Source: Alkaliphilus serpentinus | Lineage (GTDB): Bacteria > Bacillota > Clostridia > Peptostreptococcales > Natronincolaceae | Assembly: GCF_009017255.1 (NCBI RefSeq) | Contig: NZ_WBZB01000002.1 | Location: 1 to 64,000 of the forward strand | Length of the DNA: 64,000 nt | Direction of reading: 5' to 3' | Shown here: positions 1 to 9,119 of the stretch, piece by piece | Position numbering within the stretch: the stretch's first letter is position 1 | How the letters are laid out: each line of letters begins with the position of its first letter | The notes under the pieces: generated by a model | The model's database searches: none | What the model was told of the DNA's origin: nothing | What the model saw: only the letters and a program-made list of their open reading frames with translations | Position numbers and translations under genes: made by a program

Positions 1-37
1 TTGCTTCTGCAAATTTCCTCCTCAATTCAACATTTAT

Positions 38-207
38 AAGAACAAAAGCATTTCATGCATTAATTTTCTATGGTTAAATGCTTTTATTTTCCAGAGAACC
101 CATGCGTTCTCTAGGACGCTTCCCTGTACTCTCCTTATTTTTATAAGGGGGAGGGGCCCCTTAAAATTCACCATTTAATAGGGGTAAAGAAATATTTCCT
201 ATTAAAT
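38..207. repeat. Multi-hairpin dispersed repeat, copy 1
   Basis: This non-coding stretch lies just past the dnaE stop codon and is repeated, with about 75 extra bases, at 29714-29949. It is a chain of inverted repeats: AAAAGCATTT with AAATGCTTTT, AGAGAAC with GTTCTCT, CCTTATTTTTATAAGG, and ATTTAATAGG with CCTATTAAAT. Arms and loops are shared with copy 2, for example the segment around CCCATGCGTT. No coding frame is visible. It could be a MITE-like element or a structured RNA; its function is unknown. Bases 1-37 belong to the second repeat family (AATTCAACATTTA type). Confidence 0.75.
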
Positions 208-238
208 AAATATAGCACATTTCTTATTTGAAATCCAG

Positions 239-3200
239 TTAATCTATAATAACACATTCTCTTCCGAAGGTCTCCTTCAGTCTGGTAATTAAATCCTCCT
301 CCAGCTTAACCCACAGGTCTCTATGGGCCCTCATGGTTTTATTCTGGCTTTCTAAATAGATGTATATGGGTACACTTCCATGATATTGTCTTAACAAAGG
401 TTTTGTACCTTCAAGTAGTGCCAGTTCTCTAGCTCCCTTTATAATAAGCTTTACCCCTTTAGCCTGCCCCTTAACAAGGGGCTTTATTTTATTGGAAAGA
501 ATTTTGGGAACTTCCTCTTCCTTAAAGTTTAATCCTCCCTCAACAATAATGGAGGAATCCACTTCTAAATACCTTTGAAACCTTGTATAGGTTTTGGGGA
601 AAACAATACACTCAATTGTACCATACAAATCCTCTAAAGTAATGAAGGCCATTGTTTGTCCGTTTTTAGTAGTCTTTAAGCTCCTATCTATGATAAGGCC
701 TCCAACCCTTACAGTATCTCCGTCCTTATAATTATACGCCGTTGGATCCTCTGCCATTTCCAGAAGCTGACTACTGGATAAATCAGTTTCCAGCTTTAGC
801 TCCTTCTCCAACTCTGATAAGGGGTGTCCGCTAATGTATAGCCCTATTACCTCTTTTTCCATGCTCAGCTTCATTTTATCGTTAAATTCCTTAATATTGG
901 GTAGAAGGTCCTCCTTAAAGGATATCGTCTCATCTTCAAGGACATCGAATAATGCAATTTGTCCTTTAATATTTCTTTTCTTATCATTGGAGACTCCCTC
1001 TAGTACTCCTTCATATATGGCCAACAGTTGAGCTCGGAAGGCCCCTAAGCAATCGAAGGCCCCACACTTAATCAGACTCTCCACAGCCCTTTTGTTCATA
1101 TCCTTAGAATCTACCTTTTGACAGAAATCATAAAAGCTGATAAAGACTCCTTTTTCATCCCTAGCCCTGGCTATGGCATCAATAATAGATAATCCAACGT
1201 TTTTAACAGCAGCCAATCCAAAGCGGATTTTACCATCCTCTACAGTAAATTTGCTATAGCTTTTATTAATATCTGGCTTCAATACCTCTATTCCCATCCT
1301 TCTACAATCCTGAATGTAATGGGCCACCTTAGAGGTATTCCCCATAACGCTGGTCATTAGGGCAGCCATAAATTCTACCGGATAATATACCTTTAAATAT
1401 CCAGTTTGGTAAGCCAATACAGCATAGGCAGCGGCATGGGATTTATTAAAGGCATAGTTGGCAAAGTCAATCATCTCATCATAAATCTCATTGGCAATTT
1501 TCTCTGGAACTCCATTTCGAAGGCATCCAGGAATTTCAACATTTCCATCCTCATCAATTTTTCCATAGATGAAATGCTTTCTTTCTTCCTCCATAACCTC
1601 CATTTTTTTCTTGCTCATGGCCCGACGTACAAGGTCGCTTCTTCCATAGCTGTAGCCAGCTAAATCTCTAACCACCTGCATAACCTGTTCTTGATAAACC
1701 ATACAGCCATAGGTAACATTTAAGATTGGTTCTAAAAGCTTATGCTTGTATCGAATCTCAGAAGGATTATTCTTGCACCGAATGTAGGTTGGAATTGAAT
1801 CCATAGGACCTGGCCTAAACAAGGAAATACCCGCAACAACATCCTCAAAGGAGGTGGGTTTTAGTTCCTTCATAAATTGAATCATCCCTGCACTCTCTAG
1901 CTGAAACAAGCCAAGGGTATCCCCTTTACTGATTAGCTCGTAGACCTTTTCATCCTCATAGCAGCTATTGGAAAAATCAATTTTAACTCCATGATTGGCC
2001 TCTATTAAATCTAAGGCATCCTTAATGACAGTAAGGGTTCTAAGACCCAAAAAGTCCATCTTTAATAGACCCAGCTCTTCTAGGGTTCCCATGGGAAATT
2101 GAGTGGTTACGCTGTTATCATGCATATATAGAGGCACATAACGGTCTAGTATATCCTTAGAAATTACTACACCAGCAGCATGGGTTGAAGCATGTCTCGG
2201 CATTCCCTCCAGCTTTTGGGCCATATCCAGTAAATATCTTGCCCCCTCATCATCCTCTGCCATTTGTCTAAGTTGCGGATTCACCTCTAAAGCCTTTTCT
2301 ATGGTCATCCCGATGGCAAAGGGGATTTGCTTAGCGATTTGATCTACTTCGTTATAGGGCATATTAATAACCCTTCCAACATCTCTTATGGCGGCCCTTG
2401 CTGCCATGGTTCCAAAGGTGATGATTTGTGCCACCCTGTCTTCGCCATATTTCCTTTTTACATATTCTATAACTTCCTCCCGACGTTCGTAGCAGAAGTC
2501 AATATCTATATCCGGCATTGAAATCCTTTCTGGATTCAAGAACCTTTCAAATATCAGGGAGTATTTTATTGGATCAATGTCGGTAATCCCAAGGACATAG
2601 GCTACAATACTTCCTGCGGCACTTCCTCTTCCCGGTCCTACTGGGATATCATGATCCTTTGCATACTTAATAAAGTCCCAAACAATAAGGAAGTATTCAG
2701 TATAACCCATTTTTTCAATAACACCCAACTCATATTCCAAGCGTTCCACAAGCTCAGGGGTGGTTTCTCCATAGCGTTGTTTAAGTCCTTCATAACAAAG
2801 CTTCCGTAGGTATTCCTCCACCCTTCCTTCATTTGGATTGGTATATTGGGGCAAATGAATGGTATTAAAATCGAAGTCTACATTGCATCTCTCTGCTATT
2901 AATACAGTATTACTAATAGCCTCTGGTGCATATGGAAACAGGCCCTCCATTTCCTCCGTTGATTTAAGATAAAACTCATCATTAGGAAATTTTAATCGTT
3001 CTTGGTCCTCCAAAATTTTTCCCGTTTGAATACATAGTAAAATATCATGGGCCTCAGAGTCGTCTCTGTTGATATAATGACTATCATTGGTGGCCACAAG
3101 GGGTATACCGGTTTCTCGACTTAGCTTAACCAAATGATTGTTAATCTGTTTTTGCTCCTTTAATCCATGATCCTGAATTTCTAAGAAGAAATTGTTTTTT

Positions 3201-3700
3201 CCAAATAGCTTTTGTAGACTTAGGGCTTGCTCCTTAGCTTTATCATACAAACCCTTAAGCAGCAGCTGTTGGATATCTCCGGCCAAACAGCCACTTAGGC
3301 ATATCAACCCTTTACTATATTCCTTTAATACATCATAGTCTATTCTAGGTTTATAATAAAAGCCCTTTGTATAGCCAATGGAAACCAGTCTAATTAAATT
3401 CTGATAACCCTCATGATTCTCTGCCAACAATACCAAATGCCCCATGTTTTTATCCAACACAGGGTCTCTATCCATTAAGCTCCTTTGAGCAGTATATACC
3501 TCGCAGCCAATTATAGGCTTTATCCCTTTTTTCTTAGCCATTTTATAAAAGTCCACAACACCGAACATTGAGCCATGATCGGTTATGGCAATGGACTTCA
3601 TTCCAAGACCCTTTACATGATCCATCATTTTATGGATTGTTGTAAAGCCATCCAAAAGACTATATTCGGTATGGACGTGCAAATGAACGAAGTCACCCAT
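239..3700 (-). CDS. dnaE: DNA polymerase III alpha subunit (DnaE type)
   Basis: Replicative polymerase catalytic subunit of 1153 aa, a normal full length for DnaE. An N-terminal PHP domain opens with HLHVHTEYSLLDG. The palm carries the catalytic PDIDIDF near residue 395, followed by the finger/thumb region. A tandem helix-hairpin-helix region precedes a C-terminal OB fold near residue 1000 (VRVGGLII). It lacks the inserted exonuclease domain of PolC, so it is the DnaE1 type. It stands downstream of mocA, behind a plausible sigma-A promoter at 3737-3765. In many Clostridia dnaE follows whiA; here about 14 kb of metabolic genes separate the two. Confidence 0.97.
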   Translation of the reverse strand: MGDFVHLHVHTEYSLLDGFTTIHKMMDHVKGLGMKSIAITDHGSMFGVVDFYKMAKKKGIKPIIGCEVYTAQRSLMDRDPVLDKNMGHLVLLAENHEGYQNLIRLVSIGYTKGFYYKPRIDYDVLKEYSKGLICLSGCLAGDIQQLLLKGLYDKAKEQALSLQKLFGKNNFFLEIQDHGLKEQKQINNHLVKLSRETGIPLVATNDSHYINRDDSEAHDILLCIQTGKILEDQERLKFPNDEFYLKSTEEMEGLFPYAPEAISNTVLIAERCNVDFDFNTIHLPQYTNPNEGRVEEYLRKLCYEGLKQRYGETTPELVERLEYELGVIEKMGYTEYFLIVWDFIKYAKDHDIPVGPGRGSAAGSIVAYVLGITDIDPIKYSLIFERFLNPERISMPDIDIDFCYERREEVIEYVKRKYGEDRVAQIITFGTMAARAAIRDVGRVINMPYNEVDQIAKQIPFAIGMTIEKALEVNPQLRQMAEDDEGARYLLDMAQKLEGMPRHASTHAAGVVISKDILDRYVPLYMHDNSVTTQFPMGTLEELGLLKMDFLGLRTLTVIKDALDLIEANHGVKIDFSNSCYEDEKVYELISKGDTLGLFQLESAGMIQFMKELKPTSFEDVVAGISLFRPGPMDSIPTYIRCKNNPSEIRYKHKLLEPILNVTYGCMVYQEQVMQVVRDLAGYSYGRSDLVRRAMSKKKMEVMEEERKHFIYGKIDEDGNVEIPGCLRNGVPEKIANEIYDEMIDFANYAFNKSHAAAYAVLAYQTGYLKVYYPVEFMAALMTSVMGNTSKVAHYIQDCRRMGIEVLKPDINKSYSKFTVEDGKIRFGLAAVKNVGLSIIDAIARARDEKGVFISFYDFCQKVDSKDMNKRAVESLIKCGAFDCLGAFRAQLLAIYEGVLEGVSNDKKRNIKGQIALFDVLEDETISFKEDLLPNIKEFNDKMKLSMEKEVIGLYISGHPLSELEKELKLETDLSSSQLLEMAEDPTAYNYKDGDTVRVGGLIIDRSLKTTKNGQTMAFITLEDLYGTIECIVFPKTYTRFQRYLEVDSSIIVEGGLNFKEEEVPKILSNKIKPLVKGQAKGVKLIIKGARELALLEGTKPLLRQYHGSVPIYIYLESQNKTMRAHRDLWVKLEEDLITRLKETFGRECVIID

Positions 3701-3736
3701 TTTTTCACCTCATTTTTTACTCTAACTATAGCTTCT

Positions 3737-3765
3737 ATGATAAAGCTTAATATCCTTTTTTACAA
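3737..3765 (-). promoter_or_regulatory. Predicted sigma-A promoter of dnaE
   Basis: Read on the minus strand: TTGTAA, a 17-base spacer, then TATCAT, about 40 bases before the dnaE start. A short hairpin (AGCTT...AAGCT) overlaps the -10 side. The call rests on sequence match only. Confidence 0.5.
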
Positions 3766-3775
3766 TCCATTAATC

Positions 3776-4354
3776 CTACAACAACTTTGTTATTTTCTCG
3801 TAGGCCTCCTTGGTATCCACATCCATACCTAGATATTCTGCCTCTATTGGCAGAAAACCTACATCATCCTCTAAAGCCTCAATCAATCCTCTTCCTCCCG
3901 TATCCCCTTGAATTTCCAGTAAGCTTTCCTTTAAGGAGGCTGAGAACAAGGAAGGATTCCCCCGTCTACTGCCGTAGGTAGGGACAATAATGGATTTATC
4001 GCTGCTTTTAAACTCCTCTATAATTCTATTAATTACCCAACTCTCAACTAAAGGCTGGTCACCCACCATAAAAAGATATCCCTCTGCTTCCTTACTGGAA
4101 TTTCGTATGCCTAGCTTCATGGAGGTGCTTTGACCTAAGTGAGAATTTTCATTGACAATTGCTTTGATGGCATATCGATCAGCAATTTTTTTCACCTCAT
4201 GGTTTCGATAAATAAGGATGATTTCATCTAAAGATGAGGCTATGGCTGCCTTAATAACCCTTTCTATGGTGGGCACCCCACCAACAAGCTTTAAAAGCTT
4301 GTCTTCCTTAAACCTTCTGGAAAAGCCTGCCGCCATAATAATTCCACTGATCAT
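3776..4354 (-). CDS. Molybdenum cofactor nucleotidyltransferase-like protein (MocA family)
   Basis: MobA-like NTP transferase of about 192 aa. The N-terminal GIIMAAGFSRRF is the nucleotide-binding loop, and VGDQPLV holds the metal-binding Asp. The family transfers CMP or GMP to molybdopterin, and MocA members serve molybdenum hydroxylases. The start chosen at 4354 (ATGATC) overlaps the yqeC stop as ATGA and has GGAGGAG six bases upstream; an upstream in-frame ATG at 4369 is less likely. Pairing with yqeC points to the selenium-dependent molybdenum hydroxylase maturation pathway. The hydroxylase itself is not in this window. Confidence 0.85.
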   Translation of the reverse strand: MISGIIMAAGFSRRFKEDKLLKLVGGVPTIERVIKAAIASSLDEIILIYRNHEVKKIADRYAIKAIVNENSHLGQSTSMKLGIRNSSKEAEGYLFMVGDQPLVESWVINRIIEEFKSSDKSIIVPTYGSRRGNPSLFSASLKESLLEIQGDTGGRGLIEALEDDVGFLPIEAEYLGMDVDTKEAYEKITKLL

Positions 4355-5115
4355 CGATAACTCCTCCATAGCTTAATTGGATTCATGTCCTCCATTGCTG
4401 CTACAATAATAGTATCTAAACTATTATGTGAATCCTCCAATAGCTTAACCATTCCCTTTCCCAAAACTTCGTTGGTGTGACTCAGCTTATTAAACAAAAG
4501 TACTCTTTTACAATTATTTGGTGTATCCTTAAACAGCCCATTCTTATGAAGAACAAGGTTTTTCACCATTACTGGTGTAATCTCATCTTCAGGCCTTCCT
4601 CCAGTAATAAAACAAAATTCCTCTACCCTATGAACTGAGGTTTGGTTGATTCTAGTATATAGAGCATCTAATCCAATCACCCCAATATTGATGGTTGTTA
4701 AAGGATGAAGCATCGGTTCATGGGAAGCAGGGGCCTTAATAGGTCTGCCCTTTGAACCATCTGCCTCAATTAGTATTACATCAAATATTTCTGCAGCAAT
4801 GATTTCTTCTAGGATATTAAAGGAAATGCCCAGTAGCTTCCCTTCTTTGTTAATTTCTTTACCGATTAAAGTTATTTCACCTTTTCCAATGTCCTTTAAA
4901 GGCTGTGGCATTCCTTCAGGGGCTAAAAAAAACCGATCAAAGGCATCTTCAGATGGAAAGTAAATTGCCGTGGTGGTGGTGACTAGAACCTTAAAGCCCT
5001 CATCCTTCATTTGCTGGGCCAGCCTAAAGATGGTTGTAGTCTTTCCTCCACCTCCCACAAGGGAGATGACTTCTCTTTTGTTTTTAGTTATTCCAAAGGC
5101 TTCAAGTAGTTTCAT
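4351..5115 (-). CDS. yqeC: Selenium-dependent hydroxylase accessory protein YqeC
   Basis: P-loop protein of 254 aa. The Walker A GGGGKTTT lies at residues 21-28, with TTTTAIYFP and an IEADGSKGRPIKAPASHEP segment typical of YqeC. The family is found with selenium-dependent molybdenum hydroxylases (xanthine dehydrogenase type), where it is thought to act in maturation; the exact reaction is not established. It is translationally coupled to the following mocA-like gene. It fits the Sec/Mo-dependent formate dehydrogenase elsewhere in this window. Confidence 0.88.
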   Translation of the reverse strand: MKLLEAFGITKNKREVISLVGGGGKTTTIFRLAQQMKDEGFKVLVTTTTAIYFPSEDAFDRFFLAPEGMPQPLKDIGKGEITLIGKEINKEGKLLGISFNILEEIIAAEIFDVILIEADGSKGRPIKAPASHEPMLHPLTTINIGVIGLDALYTRINQTSVHRVEEFCFITGGRPEDEITPVMVKNLVLHKNGLFKDTPNNCKRVLLFNKLSHTNEVLGKGMVKLLEDSHNSLDTIIVAAMEDMNPIKLWRSYR

Positions 5116-5130
5116 GAGATCACCCTTCTA

Positions 5131-5343
5131 ATGAAATGTTGAATGACGAATGTTGAATGTTGAATTATTGATGCTTCGATGTATCGAAGCTAAAAATATT
5201 TAAAAATATATTATAATCAAAATGGTTTAAAAGAGTTCTAACTCATATAGTTTGCTTTCATTTTATTTATAGTTAATCAAATGGAATTTGCAGAAAGCAA
5301 ATTCTACATCAATTCACCATTTAACATTAAACATTTAACATTA
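5131..5343. repeat. Inverted-repeat element of the TTGAATGTT / AACATTCAA family
   Basis: This 314-base gene-free gap is bounded by an AATGTTGAATGTTGAATT block near 5147-5166 and its inverse (AATTCACCATTTAACATT...) at 5310-5343, giving terminal inverted repeats about 35-40 bases long. A small GCTTCG...CGAAGC hairpin lies at 5173-5190, and GAATTTGC...GCAAATTC at 5284-5304. Related blocks recur at 28234, 45752, 54050 and 63632. No ORF is visible inside. It looks like a small non-autonomous palindromic element. Confidence 0.6.
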
Positions 5344-5399
5344 TTTTTATATATTTTTTCTCTCTTTCATTATACCTCTTCTATACCAGATTTTTAAGA

Positions 5400-5431
5400 G
5401 AAAAAAAGAAAAGTCTCCAACTTGAGACTTT
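5400..5431 (-). terminator. Intrinsic terminator after the PrcB-like gene
   Basis: On the minus strand, AAGTCTC-loop-GAGACTT is followed by a T-rich run. The upstream arm overlaps the stop codon of the gene. Confidence 0.75.
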
Positions 5432-5729
5432 ACTCATTTTTAAGGATAATTCTATATCTAGTGGGGGCTTCAGTGAGGGTTCCCTCCCAGCTGTCCTTTG
5501 GATAAGTAATAACCTGACGGCAGATGGCATCAGCTGCAGGATAAATTTTACTGTAGATTATGCTGATTTCATCCCCCTTTACTTCAACCTTTTTTATTTT
5601 TATTTTATATCCGGAGGTAGGTTTTTCACCCCAATGCAAAACAAGCTTCACTTTATTACCCTCAGTTGTGATAACTTCATAGGTTACATCATCCTGACGT
5701 TTTTTAAAATCTATAGATACCCGCCTCAT
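5430..5729 (-). CDS. PrcB C-terminal-domain-like small protein
   Basis: 99 aa with no signal peptide or membrane segment. The core GEKPTSGYKIKIKKVEV followed by QVITYPKDSW resembles the PrcB C-terminal domain, named from a protease-complex subunit of Treponema. Here it forms the whole protein rather than a C-terminal module. It lies downstream of the SARP-like regulator with an 80-base gap and ends in its own terminator. The biochemical role is unknown, and the family assignment rests on the GxKPTxGY pattern. Confidence 0.6.
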   Translation of the reverse strand: MRRVSIDFKKRQDDVTYEVITTEGNKVKLVLHWGEKPTSGYKIKIKKVEVKGDEISIIYSKIYPAADAICRQVITYPKDSWEGTLTEAPTRYRIILKNE

Positions 5730-5812
5730 ACTTAACCTCCTTTATCCACCTTCATAAAATATATATTAAGGAGTTGCTCTATTTATTATCATTTTAGCCT
5801 AAAGCTTTTTAG

Positions 5813-8800
5813 TTATTGCAAGGCCTTATCATTTTTCTTTAATACCGCTAGGATTTCTGCTTCATAGCAGCCCTTAATCTGACTCAAATAATGTATTCCT
5901 TTGTCACAGTATTCCTTGAGGGGTAACTCCAATGCCTTGCTGAAGACCTTGTTTAGCTTGCTGCTATTTTCCATGTTGGCCTTGATTTCCGCCTTTACCC
6001 TATAAACCAAACCCTTCTCATAGGGATTTTTCATTCTTTCACTACATTCCTCAGCTTTTTTTAGCCTTTCAAGGGCTTTTTTATATTGCCCCTCTTTTAT
6101 ATTCAATATAGTCATGTAGCCCTCGGCTATGGATCGTCCCCAATGGAGGTCGAACTGCTGATAGAGTTTTAATGCATTGTTGAAGTATGTCTTGGCTCTT
6201 TCGTAATCCCCCATATCAAAGGCTGCCTGTCCTGCATTGGTATTAAAGATTGTTAAACCACCAGTAACCTTTTTTTCAGCACAAATTGCCATTGCTCTAT
6301 CATAATACTTTAGGGCACTGGAAAACTTCATATTATATCTTCTTATTTCCCCTAAATAATTATAAACGGCTGCTACATTGAGAATGTATTTATCATCATA
6401 TTTGCTAATATCCTCAAATAAATGGATGGCCTGCTGTAAAATTTCCTCTGCCTCTACGTATTCAAGGGCCATTATTTTACTTAAACCCTTTAACCGTAGC
6501 AATATTGCTGTTTCTGTTCTACTGTTAATTTCATCGGCTAACTTCAAGGCCTTTTCAATATATTCCTCCATTATACCTGTAGCATGGGTTTGAATACCAT
6601 AATAAATCAGCTGCCTATAGCCCTTCAAAATGTATTCCTGATCACCAATGTCTTCTGCAAATCCAATCATATCCATAATGTTCTTGATACCCTTTTCATA
6701 ATCCCCTTGCCTAATAAGGTATCTACCCTGCATATGTTGGAAGGCAATTTTTAGGCTTAAATATTCTTTTCTATCAAGATCCGTATCTTGAATCTGATTA
6801 AAGGATTCTTCTATTACTTTAATGGATTTTAATGCCTCATCAGAGGTTAAATACCAACTTTTTTCCTTTATTTTATAATTCTCACTAATAACAGGAAATA
6901 ATTCATGACTATAATCCAAATAGGCATTTAGATTTTTTATTTGGTACTTAAGGGATAGGCTTAGATTTCCACTACTGCTAAAATGATATATTAGCCTTGA
7001 GTAGCTGAGAATATCACTTTTATCTCCCTTCAACTGTTTCTCTAATATCTGACCAATTCGGTTATGCAAGAATTTTCTCCTTGCAGGAGATAGCTGGTTA
7101 TAGATAAACTCCCTCAGCTTTTGATGGGTGAATTGGTAGGCAATTTTATCTGATTCAGATGTTTCCGATATCAAGTATTTGTTTTCCAACTCCTCCATAG
7201 CCTCCAGAAGCTCCATTTCATCGATTCCCAACAGATCTTTTATAATATCCATGGAGGCCTTATCAAAGAATAAGGATATGATATCTAAAAGCCTTTTGCC
7301 CAATTGAGAAATATTTAGAAATCTGCTCTTTATGATATCCTGAAGCTTTGAGGACATTTCACTAAAGTTTCGATTTTCCCTTAGGGCGTTTAAATACTCC
7401 ACGATGAAGAAGGTGTTACCCTCTGTTTCAGTAAATATTTTATCAATTAAATCCCTAGAAAAGCTTCTATTGGGAAGGGCTGCCTGCATGAATTCCTCTA
7501 CTTGCTTTGCTGTAAACCTTTCTAATTTTATCTCTTCCAAAAGATTATACTTGTTAAGGAGGGTGATAAAACTATCGGTTCGGATGTCATACTCATTTCT
7601 ACTGATACCCACCAGAAGTATTCTATTTTCCTTATCCTGATGAAGAAGATGCTTTAATAGGGCAATGCTTCGATTGTCCATCCATTGTATATCATCAAAA
7701 ATCAGAAGAATTTTTCTGTTTTGACATAGCTTCCCAATTAAGCCTGAAATGGCATCCTCCACCAGCTTAAATTGCATATAATCCAGTTCTTCCACCAGAT
7801 TTTCCTTGATGTTATCCTGATCAATTGCAAAAACGGGAAATACATAGCTTATAATATTGCTCCATATAATTGGAATTTCTATGCTTTCTTCCTTGATAAT
7901 TTCTTTAATTCTTGCAAAAATAGGGTTCCATGGCTTTAGAACATAATCCTCCTCTGCCTGATAGCAGTTGGACTGAAAAACAAATAAATCCTTATGGTTT
8001 ATTAAGGTTAGAAATTTTTCCTTTAAATTGGTCTTTCCTATCCCAGCTTCTCCGGTAATAATAACGGATTTATGGCCCTTGCCCTGTGAAAAATGATTAA
8101 AATTATCCATTAATAGCTTTAACTCCATTTCTCTGCCAAAGAAAAAGCCTTCGGAGGTGGAACTATTATTGGTCTTTTTGATGTTTCTGGCATCTATCAA
8201 CTTCTCTAAGATCTTTTTACTGTCGCCATCGGGCTTTATTCCCATTTCTTTTTCCAGAATCTTTTCTAATCGATTATAAATTTCTATTCCTTTGTTATAT
8301 GCACCCTCTTCCATATATTGATTCATCAATATTCGATAAGGCCTTTCATCAAAGGGATCAATGGTCATAATCAGTTTGCAATATTGTTCTACTATTTCAT
8401 AGCCTTTAATCTGGCTCTCTTTATTAATTTCGTTGTAAAGTAAAGCTATATACAGATCTTTGTATAGCTCTCTCGTTGTATACATCCATTCTTCAAAGGC
8501 CTCTCCCTCTTTAAGGCTAAAGCCCTGTAAAAAGTCTCCAGTATAAGCTTTGATAGAGTGACTATTATGAAGTAAAAAGGTATCTATATCTGCCTCTATA
8601 TGGATATCAGGATTCAGCATTACAACGGACTTTTGAGGAGATATGATAATATCTAAATTAAAGGCCTTTCGAATTTTATACATAGTATTCCTTAGATTTT
8701 TCTTTCCAACATCCTCAGGAACATCTGCCCAGAGTAAATTAACCAATTCATCCCTGGTTGCTTCCCTTTTATTACACACTAAATAGAAAAATAAAGCCTC

Positions 8801-8884
8801 AGCCTTACGAAAAGGAAATAATACCTTATGATTATCCATTATTACTGTTGGTGTATTAAAGAGCTTTACTTGTATTATCTTCAC
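5813..8884 (-). CDS. SARP/BTAD-type transcriptional regulator with AAA ATPase and TPR domains
   Basis: Large regulator of 1023 aa. Residues 1-100 form an OmpR-like winged helix (FPFRKAEALFFYLVCNKREA), and about 100-245 a bacterial transcriptional activator domain. An AAA/STAND ATPase follows, with Walker A GEAGIGKT near 278 and Walker B KILLIFDDIQWMD. From about residue 690 the protein is TPR-like helical repeats (for example NYLGEIRRYNMKFSSALKYYDRAM). This AfsR/MalT-like layout suggests ligand- or partner-controlled activation. Candidate targets are its neighbours glnA and the PrcB-like gene, but nothing in the sequence proves it. A 12-bp imperfect hairpin lies in its leader near 8985-9055. 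Confidence 0.85.
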   Translation of the reverse strand: MKIIQVKLFNTPTVIMDNHKVLFPFRKAEALFFYLVCNKREATRDELVNLLWADVPEDVGKKNLRNTMYKIRKAFNLDIIISPQKSVVMLNPDIHIEADIDTFLLHNSHSIKAYTGDFLQGFSLKEGEAFEEWMYTTRELYKDLYIALLYNEINKESQIKGYEIVEQYCKLIMTIDPFDERPYRILMNQYMEEGAYNKGIEIYNRLEKILEKEMGIKPDGDSKKILEKLIDARNIKKTNNSSTSEGFFFGREMELKLLMDNFNHFSQGKGHKSVIITGEAGIGKTNLKEKFLTLINHKDLFVFQSNCYQAEEDYVLKPWNPIFARIKEIIKEESIEIPIIWSNIISYVFPVFAIDQDNIKENLVEELDYMQFKLVEDAISGLIGKLCQNRKILLIFDDIQWMDNRSIALLKHLLHQDKENRILLVGISRNEYDIRTDSFITLLNKYNLLEEIKLERFTAKQVEEFMQAALPNRSFSRDLIDKIFTETEGNTFFIVEYLNALRENRNFSEMSSKLQDIIKSRFLNISQLGKRLLDIISLFFDKASMDIIKDLLGIDEMELLEAMEELENKYLISETSESDKIAYQFTHQKLREFIYNQLSPARRKFLHNRIGQILEKQLKGDKSDILSYSRLIYHFSSSGNLSLSLKYQIKNLNAYLDYSHELFPVISENYKIKEKSWYLTSDEALKSIKVIEESFNQIQDTDLDRKEYLSLKIAFQHMQGRYLIRQGDYEKGIKNIMDMIGFAEDIGDQEYILKGYRQLIYYGIQTHATGIMEEYIEKALKLADEINSRTETAILLRLKGLSKIMALEYVEAEEILQQAIHLFEDISKYDDKYILNVAAVYNYLGEIRRYNMKFSSALKYYDRAMAICAEKKVTGGLTIFNTNAGQAAFDMGDYERAKTYFNNALKLYQQFDLHWGRSIAEGYMTILNIKEGQYKKALERLKKAEECSERMKNPYEKGLVYRVKAEIKANMENSSKLNKVFSKALELPLKEYCDKGIHYLSQIKGCYEAEILAVLKKNDKALQ

Positions 8885-9083
8885 CTACTCCACCCTTTCC
8901 GTGGCCAATTCTGAAAAATATGTAAAAATATCGAAATCCAATTTGAACAATATAGTACAAAGATAAAAAGAAATTTGTATTAGAATATGGAGGTAATTCC
9001 TTAACCTTAATATATATATTCTTGATTTTTTCAGGAAGTCCTCCAAGTATTATTTAACACCTATACCTTACCTATAATAACAT

Positions 9084-9114
9084 AAAAAACGACAAGGATT
9101 TTACCCTGTCGTTT
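9084..9114 (-). terminator. Intrinsic terminator of glnA
   Basis: Minus-strand stem AAACGACAGGG / CCTTGTCGTTT followed by TTTTTT, right after the glnA stop. Confidence 0.85.
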
Positions 9115-9119
9115 ATATT

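Noticed and set aside
8985-9055. TGGAGG..CCTCCA hairpin as a second glnA terminator
   Set aside because: It lies beyond a strong glnA terminator, has a long AT loop and no T-run on the minus strand; at most a leader structure of the SARP-like gene.
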